Assembly (NCBI RefSeq): GCF_001758225.1
Contig: NZ_MAST01000034.1
Coordinates: 1 to 64,000 of the forward strand
Direction of reading: 5' to 3'
Source: Humibacillus sp. DSM 29435
Lineage (GTDB): Bacteria; Actinomycetota; Actinomycetes; Actinomycetales; Dermatophilaceae
DNA length: 64,000 nucleotides
This document shows positions 1 to 7,814 of the stretch, in pieces. Below the pieces are notes generated by a model. It made no database searches. It was not told the DNA's origin and saw nothing but the letters and a program-made list of their open reading frames with translations. Position 1 is the stretch's first letter. Every line of letters starts with the position of its first letter. Made by a program: the position numbers and the translations under genes.

Positions 1-410
1 GGGGACTCGGCCCGCGCCAACGCGACCTGCGCCGCGATCCCGTTCGCCAACACCGGCCGCTTCCGGCCCCTCCCGCCACCACTCGAGCCCTCACTGGCCG
101 GGTTCGCCGGGGAGGGCTCTTCCAGCGAGGCCCGGCGGGCGTTGTCCCGCGCTTGGCGCCACCCGTCGAAGTCACCGGCATCCGAACACGCCCTGCCGTG
201 CTCACGCCACCCATCAGCGATCTGCTCCTGCGAGGCCACGAACCCCACCGTGACCCGCACCTGCGCCGCCGCGACCGCAGACTTCAGCCGTTCTAGCGCC
301 GACAGCTGCTCGACCCTCTCGGCGTCATCGACCTTCTCATCGAGGCGAGCCAGGGCTGCGACCAGGGAGTCAAGCTCCCCGGTCGTCACCCCACTCGCAC
401 TATCGATCAT
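1..410 (-). CDS. DUF222/HNH endonuclease-domain protein, N-terminal part (cut by window edge)
   Basis: The minus strand is open from an ATG at 408-410 to the window edge, giving about 136 residues that start MIDSASGVTTGELDSLVAAL. A helical stretch (RLKSAVAAAQVRVTV) and the later GIAAQVALARAES segment match the N-terminal DUF222 domain found in the abundant actinobacterial DUF222-HNH nuclease family, many of which are multicopy. A Gly/Arg/Ser/Pro-rich insert lies at about residues 95-120. The HNH motif that would show nuclease function lies outside the window. The role of the family is unclear; mobile or selfish behaviour is often suspected. Confidence 0.75.
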   Translation of the reverse strand, partial: MIDSASGVTTGELDSLVAALARLDEKVDDAERVEQLSALERLKSAVAAAQVRVTVGFVASQEQIADGWREHGRACSDAGDFDGWRQARDNARRASLEEPSPANPASEGSSGGGRGRKRPVLANGIAAQVALARAES

Positions 411-507
411 GTGTTCGATTCTACCTGATTTGGTCACTCAACACCAGAGAGGAGACCGCGAATACGTCTGCAAATATTCGTGTTTCAATGCCCGATGCCA
501 AAAATCC
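411..507. other. short intergenic stretch with a weak inverted repeat
   Basis: This lies between the DUF222 gene start and the 3' end of the amidohydrolase remnant. It presumably carries the promoter of the DUF222 gene. CGAATA at 459-464 and TATTCG at 475-480 form a small inverted repeat of unknown meaning. Confidence 0.4.
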
Positions 508-1092
508 TCAGCCCACTGTCGCCGGAGCCCACGCCTTGAAGGCAGTCAGCAGCGCCTCCACCCCCAGGCGCAGGGTGGGTTCCATGACGGGCGCGTAGAA
601 CGGCGAGTGGTTGCTCGGCAGGTCCCGAACCACCTCGAGCAGTTCGGCCACCCCGTTGGCGTCTGCGAAGAGGGCGGGGTCTGCGCCGCCGAGGAACCAG
701 AACGCGCACGGAACGCCCGCGCTCTCGGCGAGCACACCGACGTCCTCGCTGCCCGTCATGGTGCCCGGGTCGACGACCCGGTCAGCGCCGAGCCACGCCT
801 GAAACGCCGCCCGGGTGCGGTCGACGGCATCGGCGCCGTTCATTCGCGTCGGGAAGTAGTCGGTGTGGTCGACCGTGGCAGGAGGCGCAACAGGGGCAGC
901 CGCTTCGGCCTGAGCAATGCGCGTGATCGCGGCAAGGGTGCGGGCGCGCACGTTCGGGTAGTAGCTGCGCACGTTGAGTCGCAGCTCGGCCTCGTCGGGA
1001 ATGATGTTGTTGTTCGTTCCGCCCGTGATCATGCCGACGGCTACGACGGCGGTCTCGGTGCCGCCCGTCTCCCGCGAGGCTCGTTGGCGCCG
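508..1092 (-). pseudogene. M20-family amidohydrolase remnant (C-terminal part only)
   Basis: The readable frame resembles the C-terminal part of M20 aminoacylase/hippurate-hydrolase-type amidohydrolases: GMITGGTNNNIIPDEAEL from the lid domain, then TGSEDVGVLAESAGVP and the FWFLGGADP region of the catalytic domain. Family members are about 380-420 residues, but only about 190 codons remain here. Similarity continues upstream of the first ATG (1032) through a SRETGGTETAVVAVG-like segment and then meets an in-frame TAA at 1093-1095. The N-terminal metal-binding half is absent, and a hemerythrin gene on the opposite strand starts at 1145. A decayed gene is more likely than a functional short protein. 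Confidence 0.75.
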
Positions 1093-1144
1093 TTACGCGC
1101 ACGAGAACCCACCATCGCGAGGCTCGGGCCCGCCACAATGAGGC

Positions 1145-1597
1145 ATGTGCAACTACTGCGGATGCCGTGACATCACCGTCGTCGGCCGCTTCATGACCGA
1201 GCACGAGCACATCATCAACCACCTCGGTGTGCTCAGAGACTCTCTGCACGACGACGAACGCCGACGCGCGGCGACCGTGACCCTCGGCGAACACCTGCTA
1301 CCGCATACCGGTTCGGAGGAGGTCGGCCTCTTCACCGTGCTAGCCCGTGACGAGGTGTTCACCGACCACATCGCCCGGCTGTGCGGCGAGCACCAGCTCA
1401 TCGAGTCGTTGCTCAGGCAGATCTCAGCCGGTCAGCTCGATGTCTATCCCGAGCTGGAGAAGGTGCTGCGCGACCACATGGACCGTGAGGACAACGGCCT
1501 GTTCCCCGCGGCGGCCATCCACCTCGGCGGCCCCGAGTGGGACGAGGTCGATGACCTGACCCCCGCCGCCCTCAGCACCCAGCGCGAGGCCCGCTGA
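1145..1597 (+). CDS. hemerythrin-domain protein
   Basis: A 150-residue four-helix-bundle protein expected to bind a di-iron centre that senses or carries O2 or reacts with NO or peroxide. Candidate ligands are spread as in the family: H21/H25 in EHEHIINH, H49/H53 near LGEHLLPHTGSEE, H86 (GEHQLIE) and the later DHMDREDNGLF segment. The N-terminus carries an MCNYCGC cysteine cluster that is often seen in actinobacterial hemerythrin-like proteins and could bind a metal. No Shine-Dalgarno is well placed; a CACAAT-like -10 sits just upstream, so the message may be leaderless. It is monocistronic, and its physiological partner is unknown. Confidence 0.8.
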   Translation: MCNYCGCRDITVVGRFMTEHEHIINHLGVLRDSLHDDERRRAATVTLGEHLLPHTGSEEVGLFTVLARDEVFTDHIARLCGEHQLIESLLRQISAGQLDVYPELEKVLRDHMDREDNGLFPAAAIHLGGPEWDEVDDLTPAALSTQREAR

Positions 1598-1609
1598 CCT
1601 CTCACCGGG

Positions 1610-2548
1610 TCAGCCGGTCTCGCTGCGCAGCATCCGTTCGACCGCCGCGGCGGCGACCACCACGTCGCTCCATGCCTCCCCGACGCCCTTGAACAGACGT
1701 GGCCTTCCGGATGCCGGGCGCACCGCTCCGCGCACCAGCTCGGCCAGGTCGCCGGTGATGGCGACCGCCTCGGGCACCCCGTCGGCCACTGCGAGCAGGA
1801 TGTCGCCGGCCTGGCTCAGCGCCGACTGACGGGTCTCCACGACGACCGTCGCGCTGGCCACCAGCGCGCTGTCGACCTCGCGGGCAGCCGGGTCGTGCGA
1901 GCCGATGGCAGTGACGCACGCCTCGGGGCGCAACAGACCTGAGTCGAACAGTGGCGCCACCGCGCTGGTGCAGCAGGCGACGACGTCGACGCCGGCCACA
2001 TCAGCAGGGGTGCCGGCCCGAGCGCGCAGACCCAGCGCCTCGACCTGACCGACCACGTCGGCAACCACCGCTGCCCGACGCCCGACCACCACGACTTCGC
2101 GGAGCGGCCGCACCTCGTTGATAGCGCCGACGTGGGCCAGCGCCTGCGGGCCCGTGCCGAAGACGAGCAGTGAGTCGGCGGCATCCGGCGCAAGGTGCTT
2201 GACCGCCAGGGCCGACAGCCCGGCCGTGCGACGTAGGGTGAGCGTGGCGGCCTCGAGGAGGGCCCGCGGTCGCAGGGTGTCACCGTCGAACACGATGTGG
2301 ACCCCCTGGATGCGAGCCAGCCCGCGGGCGGAGTTGCCGGGCGCGACCGACACGACCTTGACGCCGACGTCGGCTCCGACCTCGCCGGGCATGAGGATCA
2401 ACTGGCCCGAACCGACCGACGTGAACGACCGCGGAGGCGTGTTGCCCGGCGCCGCCCCCGAGGCCAGCGCGGCCTCCAGGGAGTCGATCACCACCGCCCA
2501 GCTCAGCATCTGCTCGAGCTGCGGGCCGTCGATGAACGGCAGTTCCAT
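1610..2548 (-). CDS. ornithine cyclodeaminase-family protein; probable delta1-pyrroline-2-carboxylate reductase
   Basis: This 312-residue member of the ornithine cyclodeaminase/mu-crystallin family has a Rossmann-type VFGTGPQALAHV nucleotide site and the VGVKVVSVAPGN substrate-lysine region. The ATG at 2548 follows AAGGAG with good spacing. In hydroxyproline clusters such proteins (LhpI type) reduce delta1-pyrroline-2-carboxylate to L-proline with NAD(P)H, completing breakdown of 3-hydroxyproline. That reading is favoured because the divergent neighbour is aconitase X, whose product is delta1-pyrroline-2-carboxylate. Ornithine cyclodeaminase or a broad imine reductase remain possible. It is transcribed alone, divergently from acnX across 127 bp. 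Confidence 0.85.
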   Translation of the reverse strand: MELPFIDGPQLEQMLSWAVVIDSLEAALASGAAPGNTPPRSFTSVGSGQLILMPGEVGADVGVKVVSVAPGNSARGLARIQGVHIVFDGDTLRPRALLEAATLTLRRTAGLSALAVKHLAPDAADSLLVFGTGPQALAHVGAINEVRPLREVVVVGRRAAVVADVVGQVEALGLRARAGTPADVAGVDVVACCTSAVAPLFDSGLLRPEACVTAIGSHDPAAREVDSALVASATVVVETRQSALSQAGDILLAVADGVPEAVAITGDLAELVRGAVRPASGRPRLFKGVGEAWSDVVVAAAAVERMLRSETG

Positions 2549-2675
2549 CGCGCACTCCTTCGTCGTCGGGACGGGGCGGTCAACACGCCGCACCGACTTG
2601 CTCCCCCAACCTCGTTCGCGATCATGGGGCTGCTAGGTTCGTCACGCGATCTTAAGTGACAGAAGGTGACTCATC
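2549..2675. promoter_or_regulatory. divergent promoter region between the OCD-family gene and acnX
   Basis: This 127-bp region must drive both divergent units. GTCAC (2641-2645) and GTGAC (2656-2660) form a short inverted repeat in front of acnX. I did not find a clear copy of the GTGYAATRTYACAY motif seen upstream of the other hydroxyproline units, so these genes may be controlled differently. Confidence 0.4.
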
Positions 2676-3971
2676 GTGGATGACCCGACGGGTCCGACCC
2701 TGCAGCTGACGCCCGACGAGCAGTCGATGCTCGACGGCGAACAAGGCGACGGCATCGCCATGGCCATGCGCGTCGTGGTGGGTCTGGCCCGCGTGCACGA
2801 GGCGCCCCGGCTCGTCAAGATCGAGTCGGCCCACATCGACGGCTGCCTCTTCCACGGGCAGTCGGGGCTCGACTTCGCTTCTCGGCTGGTCGATCTCGGG
2901 GCCACGGTGCGGGTGCCGACCACCCTCAACGTCGGGTCGATCGACCTGCTGCACCCTGGCACCGTGCGCAACCAGACCCCGGCTGAGCAGGAGGTCAGCA
3001 TCGGTGGCCGAGCACTCATGGAGGCCTACCTGGCCATGGGTGCCCGAGCGACGTGGACCTGCGCGCCCTACCAGCTCGACGCCCGCCCCGGCCTCGGGGT
3101 GAACGTCGCATGGGCCGAGTCGAACGCCATCGCCTTCTGCAACTCGGTGCTCGGCGCCCGCACCGACCGCTACGGCGACTTTCTCGACATTTGTGCCGCC
3201 ATCACCGGGCGGGCCCCCTTTGCCGGGTTGCACACCGACGAGGCGCGGCTGGGCGACGTGCTGGTCGACGTCACCGCCATTCCCGACCGTGTGCTGCGCG
3301 GCGACCTCGCCGGCCCCCTGCTCGGGTACCTCGTCGGGTCTCGGGTCGGCACGTCCAACCCCGTTCTCATCGGGATGCCCTCAGAGACCAGTGAGGACAC
3401 CCTCAAGGCCTTCGGCGCAGCGGCTGCCTCCTCGGGCGGCGTGGCGATGTTCCACGTCGTCGGCGTCACCCCCGAGGCCGCCACCGTCGACATCGCCTTC
3501 GGTGGCCGATCACCCACCGAGACGATCACGCTCACAAGTGACGACCTCGTACAGGCGCGGCGCGAGCTGACGACGGCATCCGACGGGCGCCTCGACGTCG
3601 TGAGCGTCGGCACGCCGCACGCGTCCATCGATGAGATCGCCCACCTGGCAGCACTACTCGAAGACGGCCCCGAGATGGCGTCGGGCGTCGACTTCTACGT
3701 CTCCACCGGGCGCTCGGTCTGGGCGCTGGCCCAGCAGCGCGGCCACCGGGACGTTCTCGAGGCTTACGGTATCCGTGTCGTCACCGACACGTGCACCTAC
3801 GTCACGTCGATCCTGCGACCTCAGGCCCAGGTCGCGATGACCAACAGCGGCAAGTGGGCCCACTACGCACCCGGCAACCTCGGCGTCGACGTCGTGATGG
3901 CCAGCCTGCGTGAGTGCGTCGAATCCGCCCGCGCCGGAAGGGTGGTCATCGATGACGACGAGCTCCGCTGA
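2676..3971 (+). CDS. acnX: aconitase X catalytic (large) subunit; probable cis-3-hydroxy-L-proline dehydratase
   Basis: This 431-residue DUF521/aconitase X protein starts at GTG 2676 after AGAAGGTGA. AcnX proteins of the split type have been characterised as cis-3-hydroxy-L-proline dehydratases, which form delta1-pyrroline-2-carboxylate using an iron-sulfur cluster. Conserved-looking cysteines are C57 (HIDGCLF), C129 (ATWTCAPYQ), C155 (IAFCNSVLG) and one in VTDTCTYV near residue 370. The RTDRYGDF motif is family-typical. Its last 20 bp overlap the small-subunit gene. The divergent pyrroline-2-carboxylate-reductase-like gene supplies the next step to proline. A mevalonate-pathway AcnX role is less likely in this context. 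Confidence 0.88.
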   Translation: MDDPTGPTLQLTPDEQSMLDGEQGDGIAMAMRVVVGLARVHEAPRLVKIESAHIDGCLFHGQSGLDFASRLVDLGATVRVPTTLNVGSIDLLHPGTVRNQTPAEQEVSIGGRALMEAYLAMGARATWTCAPYQLDARPGLGVNVAWAESNAIAFCNSVLGARTDRYGDFLDICAAITGRAPFAGLHTDEARLGDVLVDVTAIPDRVLRGDLAGPLLGYLVGSRVGTSNPVLIGMPSETSEDTLKAFGAAAASSGGVAMFHVVGVTPEAATVDIAFGGRSPTETITLTSDDLVQARRELTTASDGRLDVVSVGTPHASIDEIAHLAALLEDGPEMASGVDFYVSTGRSVWALAQQRGHRDVLEAYGIRVVTDTCTYVTSILRPQAQVAMTNSGKWAHYAPGNLGVDVVMASLRECVESARAGRVVIDDDELR

Positions 3972-4404
3972 CGCGGCATCCCGGATGCCGCTGAGTGCGG
4001 TGCCGCTGCACGCCGGCCACGCGTCGGGCACCGTGCTGCACCTCGACACGCCTTTGTCGTTCTGGGGCGGCACCGACCATCACGGCACGATCATCGACGC
4101 GCACCACCCCCAGCGGGGGCAGTCGGTCACGGGCAGGGTGCTCGTCATGCGCGCAGGGCGCGGGTCGAGCTCGAGCTCGTACGTGCTGGCCGAACAGCTA
4201 CGGCAGCAGTGCGGCCCAGCCGCCATCGTGCTGGCCGAGCGTGACGCCATCGTCGTGCTGGGCGCCATCGTGGCCCGTGAGCTCTACGGGTCGGACATGC
4301 CGGTCGCCCTGGTCACCGCCGAAGAGCTCGCCGAACTGCCCACGGGGCTCGCCGTCACCGTCGACTGTTCCACCGACCACGGGTCGGTCACACTGCCTGA
4401 CTGA
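3952..4404 (+). CDS. aconitase X swivel-domain (small) subunit, DUF126
   Basis: This 150-residue protein is the separate swivel domain (DUF126) of aconitase X. The start is taken at ATG 3952, inside the end of the large-subunit gene, giving translational coupling. Homology begins around LSAVPLHAGHASGTVL, so a start at 3910 is unnecessary. The GRGSSSSSYVLAEQL serine-rich loop matches the substrate-binding loop of aconitase swivel domains. Together with the upstream subunit it should form the active cis-3-hydroxy-L-proline dehydratase. The GntR gene lies convergently 25 bp downstream. Confidence 0.88.
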   Translation: MTTSSADAASRMPLSAVPLHAGHASGTVLHLDTPLSFWGGTDHHGTIIDAHHPQRGQSVTGRVLVMRAGRGSSSSSYVLAEQLRQQCGPAAIVLAERDAIVVLGAIVARELYGSDMPVALVTAEELAELPTGLAVTVDCSTDHGSVTLPD

Positions 4405-4429
4405 CCACTCGACCAGAGGGGCAGCGTCG

Positions 4430-5128
4430 TCAGGCGTTGCGCCCGGCCCAGGTCGAGCGGATGTGGCCGATGTGGCGGCTCATGACCTCACGCATGCCGT
4501 CACCGTCGCGGCGCAGCGCAGCGTCGACCATCTCTTCGTGCTCCTGCGACATCTGGGCCAGCACACCCGCCGCGGCGAGCGACTCGAGTCCGAACAGGCG
4601 TGACCGCAGCCGCAGGTCGTGCACGACGGACACAACGCGCGGGTTGCCGTGCAGGGCGAGGAACCTGCTGTGAAACTCGTTGTCGACCTCGGTGTAGGTG
4701 AGCAGGTCGCCGGAGGCCGCCGCCTTGGTGATCTCGATCGCCAGTGGCCGCAATCGCTCGACCTCGATCGCCAGCGTCTCGTCGCACTCCTCGGCGACCA
4801 TGCCCATGACCGGCACCTCGATGAGGCCGCGTAGCTCGGCGATGGAGTCGAGCTCCTTGTCGTCGAGCTCGGTGACGCGGAACCCCTTGTTGCGCACCAC
4901 CGTGACCAAGCCCTCGCTGACGAGGTCGAGCATCGCCTCGCGCACCGGGGTCGCCGAGACGCCGAAGCGGGCCGCGAGCTTGGGGGCCGAATAGACCTGA
5001 CCGGGTTTCATGGCGCCCGTGATGAGCAGGGCCCGCAACGCGTCGGCCACCTGCTGACGCAGGTTCGCCTGGTTGTCGAAGCTGGGCAGCGTAAGCGCGT
5101 CCTCGGCCGCCGTCGGTGTCGTGGTCAT
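4430..5128 (-). CDS. GntR-family (FadR/FCD) regulator, likely of hydroxyproline catabolism
   Basis: This 232-residue regulator has an N-terminal winged helix (SAPKLAARFGVSATPVREAM, about residues 47-66) and an all-helical FCD ligand domain with the metal-binding DNEFHSRFLALHG motif. It is the last gene of the minus-strand unit livK-livH-livM-livG-livF-racemase-gntR, 28 bp after the racemase gene. GntR/FCD proteins control hydroxyproline clusters in other bacteria. A 14-bp palindrome upstream of livK, the deaminase gene and the dehydrogenase/aldehyde-dehydrogenase pair is the natural candidate operator. A hydroxyproline or pyrroline ligand is inferred. Confidence 0.87.
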   Translation of the reverse strand: MTTTPTAAEDALTLPSFDNQANLRQQVADALRALLITGAMKPGQVYSAPKLAARFGVSATPVREAMLDLVSEGLVTVVRNKGFRVTELDDKELDSIAELRGLIEVPVMGMVAEECDETLAIEVERLRPLAIEITKAAASGDLLTYTEVDNEFHSRFLALHGNPRVVSVVHDLRLRSRLFGLESLAAAGVLAQMSQEHEEMVDAALRRDGDGMREVMSRHIGHIRSTWAGRNA

Positions 5129-5156
5129 GGGCTCCCCTGTCGAATGGACACGGCCA

Positions 5157-6230
5157 TCATCTCAGGACAAACCCGGGCACGAGCACGTCGCGCGGGTCGA
5201 CGGTGAAGTGACTGCGACCGAAGCGGTGCGCCGTGCCGGTGACCTCGACGACGACGGCGTGGTGGCCATCGGCAGTCGTTGTCACACCCTGGCTCACGGC
5301 CCGTGCGTGGAAGCGACTGCCGACGATGGAGTCGTGCACGAGCAGCTCGCCCTCCTTGAGCCGGCCCTGCGACATGAGCTGGGCCACGCGGGCGGCGGTT
5401 CCCGAACCGCAGGGTGACCGGTCTACCTCCCCGTCGGAGAAGATGGTGACGTTGCGCTGGTGGAGTGCCCCCTCGCTGCCGAGGCCCTCCACCGGGGCGG
5501 CTGCGACGGCATCGCCGGGGTCGACGTCTTCGGTGAAGATGATGCCGTAGACACCAGACAGCCGAGGGTCATTGGGATGCTCGGCGGCCCCGGCTGCGTT
5601 GAGATCGTTGCGAATCCGGCGTCCGGTGCGGATCAGGTCGGTCAGGTCGTCGGGGTGCACCCTGAGGCCGACCGCCGAAGCCGGCACGACGGCATACATG
5701 GCACCACCGAAGGCGATGTCACACGTCACGGCGCCACGGTCGGTGCCCACGTCGACGCCTGTTGCGTGCACCCAGCTGGGCACGTTGACGAACGACACGC
5801 TGGTGATCGCTCCGGCGTCGAAGGCCACGCGAGCCGTGACCCGCCCGGAGGGCACGTCGATACGAACGTCGCGGATGCCGTCGGGCTGGCTGGGCACGAG
5901 CCCGGTCTCCACCGCCCACACCCCGAGGGCGATGGTGCCGTGACCGCACGCGGTCGAGAAGCCGTCCTTGTGCCAGAACAGCACCCCGAGGTCGGCACCC
6001 TCGTCGTCGGGTTCGGTGACGAAGCCGCCGTACATGTCGGCGTGGCCGCGTGGCTCGCTGCACAGCAGGGCCCGCGCGAACTGCACCGACTCGCTGGCCA
6101 TGGCCTTGACCCGCTTGTCGGCCACACCATGCCCCTCGAGGGCCACTGCACCGGGCGCGACGATCCGGAACGGCTCGCCGCCGGTGTGGTAGTCGTCGGT
6201 CTCGAACAGGATCCGGTCGTCACTTCCCAA
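5157..6230 (-). CDS. proline racemase / hydroxyproline 2-epimerase family protein (copy 1)
   Basis: About 357 residues. The start is set at TTG 6228-6230, which overlaps the livF stop and has GGAGG six bases upstream; ATG 6315-6317 would run far into livF. Both catalytic cysteines are present: C95 in TACGHGTIA and C274 in DRSPCGSG. This argues for a two-base racemase/epimerase rather than trans-3-hydroxyproline dehydratase, where the second Cys is replaced. The HTGGEPFRIV opening resembles the L3HYPDH branch, so the substrate (proline, 4- or 3-hydroxyproline) is uncertain. It lies in the transporter operon, between livF and gntR. Confidence 0.85.
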   Translation of the reverse strand: MGSDDRILFETDDYHTGGEPFRIVAPGAVALEGHGVADKRVKAMASESVQFARALLCSEPRGHADMYGGFVTEPDDEGADLGVLFWHKDGFSTACGHGTIALGVWAVETGLVPSQPDGIRDVRIDVPSGRVTARVAFDAGAITSVSFVNVPSWVHATGVDVGTDRGAVTCDIAFGGAMYAVVPASAVGLRVHPDDLTDLIRTGRRIRNDLNAAGAAEHPNDPRLSGVYGIIFTEDVDPGDAVAAAPVEGLGSEGALHQRNVTIFSDGEVDRSPCGSGTAARVAQLMSQGRLKEGELLVHDSIVGSRFHARAVSQGVTTTADGHHAVVVEVTGTAHRFGRSHFTVDPRDVLVPGFVLR

Positions 6231-6933
6231 GGTAGGCCTCCACCACCCGCGGGTCGGCGCGCAGCTGCTCGGCCGGTGCCTCGATGGTGACCACGCCGGA
6301 GTCGATGACGTAACCACGGGTGGCCACCCGCAGGGCAGACCGGGCGTTCTGCTCGATGAGCAGCACCGAGGTGCCCTGCTCTCGGATGTCCCTCACGACG
6401 TCCATGACCTGGGCCACCATGAGCGGCGCCAGCCCCATCGACGGCTCGTCGAGCATGAGCAGCTTCGGGCCCGACACCATGGCCCGGCCGATGGCGAGCA
6501 TCTGCTGCTCGCCGCCCGAGAGGGTGCCGCCCTGCTGCGAGCGCCGTTCGGCGAGCCGTGGCAGCAGCGAGTAGACCTGCTTGATGCGCTGGTTGATCAC
6601 CGAGGTGTCGCTCACGGCGTAGCCCCCGATCTGCAGGTTCTCGTGAACCGTCAGCCGCGAGAAGATCCGTCGCCCCTCGGGCACGTGGATGATGCCCATC
6701 TCGACAAGGTCCCAGGGCTTGGCGTTGGTCACGTCCTTGCCGAACGCGGTGATCGTTCCCGAGGTAACGCGAACGACCCCCGAGATGGCTCCGACCGTGG
6801 TCGACTTTCCGGCGCCGTTGTTGCCGAGCAGCGACACCGTCTCACCGTCACCGACCGTCAGCGACAGGCCCCTGAGCGCCTCGACCTTGCCGTAGCTGAC
6901 GACGAGGTCGCGAACCTCGAGCACGTTGCTCAT
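6220..6933 (-). CDS. livF: branched-chain/imino-acid ABC transporter ATP-binding protein LivF
   Basis: A 237-residue ABC ATPase with Walker A SLLGNNGAGKSTTVG, signature LSGGEQQMLAIGRAM, Walker B LLMLDEPSMGL and the switch His in the LLIEQNA region. The short LivF form contrasts with LivG. ATG 6933 overlaps the livG stop (ATGA). The pair of ATPases powers LivHM permeases. The operon also holds a hydroxyproline epimerase-like gene and sits beside a hydroxyproline catabolic operon, so hydroxyproline or proline is a likelier cargo than leucine. That specificity is inference. Confidence 0.93.
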   Translation of the reverse strand: MSNVLEVRDLVVSYGKVEALRGLSLTVGDGETVSLLGNNGAGKSTTVGAISGVVRVTSGTITAFGKDVTNAKPWDLVEMGIIHVPEGRRIFSRLTVHENLQIGGYAVSDTSVINQRIKQVYSLLPRLAERRSQQGGTLSGGEQQMLAIGRAMVSGPKLLMLDEPSMGLAPLMVAQVMDVVRDIREQGTSVLLIEQNARSALRVATRGYVIDSGVVTIEAPAEQLRADPRVVEAYLGK

Positions 6934-7814
6934 GCCTGCTCTCCCTCGGTCCGGCCGAAGATCTGGTCGTCGCTCTGGTGGGCGATCTTCTCGGCCTCTT
7001 CTTCGACGTCGTCGCCGGCGCCCAGGTAGGCCTCGATGACGGCCGGGTTGCTGCGGATCTGGGTCGGGGTGCCGTCAGCGATCTCCCTGCCGTAGTTGAG
7101 CACGACGATGCGCTCGGAGACCTGCATGACCAGGCCCATGTCGTGCTCGATGAGCACGACCGCTGTGCCGAGGTCGCTGATGCGGCGCAGCAGGTCTAGC
7201 AGCTGCTCCTTCTCGTTGTGGTTCAGCCCGGCTGCGGGCTCGTCGAGAAGCAGCATCCGCGGCTCGCGGGCGAGTGCGCGAGCGATCTCGACCCGGCGTT
7301 GCTCACCGTAGGGCAGGTTGCGAACCTCGTTGTACCGATTGCCCCGGGAGCCCACGAAGTCGAGCCAGCGGTTCGCCTCGTCGGTCGCCTCCTGCTCGCT
7401 GCGGTGGTAGCGGGGAGTGTGCAGGATCGCGTCGAAGGCGTTCTGCTTGATGCGCACGTGCATCCCGGCACGTACGTTGTCGAGCACGCTCAGCTCGCCG
7501 AACAGCCTGAGGTTCTGGAAGGTCCGGGCCACGCCCATCGCGGCGATCCGGGCCGGGCGCTTGCCGGTGATGTCGACGCCACCGAGCCGCACGTGGCCAC
7601 CCGAGGGCTTGTAGAAGCCGGTGATGCAGTTGAAGGCGCTCGTCTTGCCCGCCCCGTTGGGGCCGATGACCGACAGCACCTCACCCTCGTTGACGCCGAA
7701 GCTCAGACCGTCGACAGCAGTCACCCCGCCGAAGGCGACGGTCATGGCCTCGACCTCGAGCAGCCGTGGCGCGTTCTCACCGGGCGCTTCCCGGATGCCG
7801 ACCGGTGCGGTCAC
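6930..7814 (-). CDS. livG: ABC transporter ATP-binding protein LivG
   Basis: A 294-residue ABC ATPase with Walker A SVIGPNGAGKTSAFN, the Liv-specific ITGFYKP segment, Walker B MLLLDEPAAGLNHNE and H-loop VVLIEHDMGLVM. An acidic tail of about 25 residues follows the canonical domain. GTG 7814 overlaps the livM stop (GTGA), so translation is coupled. It pairs with LivF under the LivHM channel. Confidence 0.93.
   Translation of the reverse strand: MTAPVGIREAPGENAPRLLEVEAMTVAFGGVTAVDGLSFGVNEGEVLSVIGPNGAGKTSAFNCITGFYKPSGGHVRLGGVDITGKRPARIAAMGVARTFQNLRLFGELSVLDNVRAGMHVRIKQNAFDAILHTPRYHRSEQEATDEANRWLDFVGSRGNRYNEVRNLPYGEQRRVEIARALAREPRMLLLDEPAAGLNHNEKEQLLDLLRRISDLGTAVVLIEHDMGLVMQVSERIVVLNYGREIADGTPTQIRSNPAVIEAYLGAGDDVEEEAEKIAHQSDDQIFGRTEGEQA

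Noticed and set aside
142-1170. Long plus-strand frame of 342 codons
   Set aside because: It is antisense to the DUF222 start and the amidohydrolase remnant, shows no family resemblance and is rich in Arg/His typical of GC-rich shadow frames.
2641-2660. GTCAC-N10-GTGAC inverted repeat before acnX as a copy of the regulator motif
   Set aside because: Only five-base arms, and it does not match GTGYAATRTYACAY; not counted as a member.
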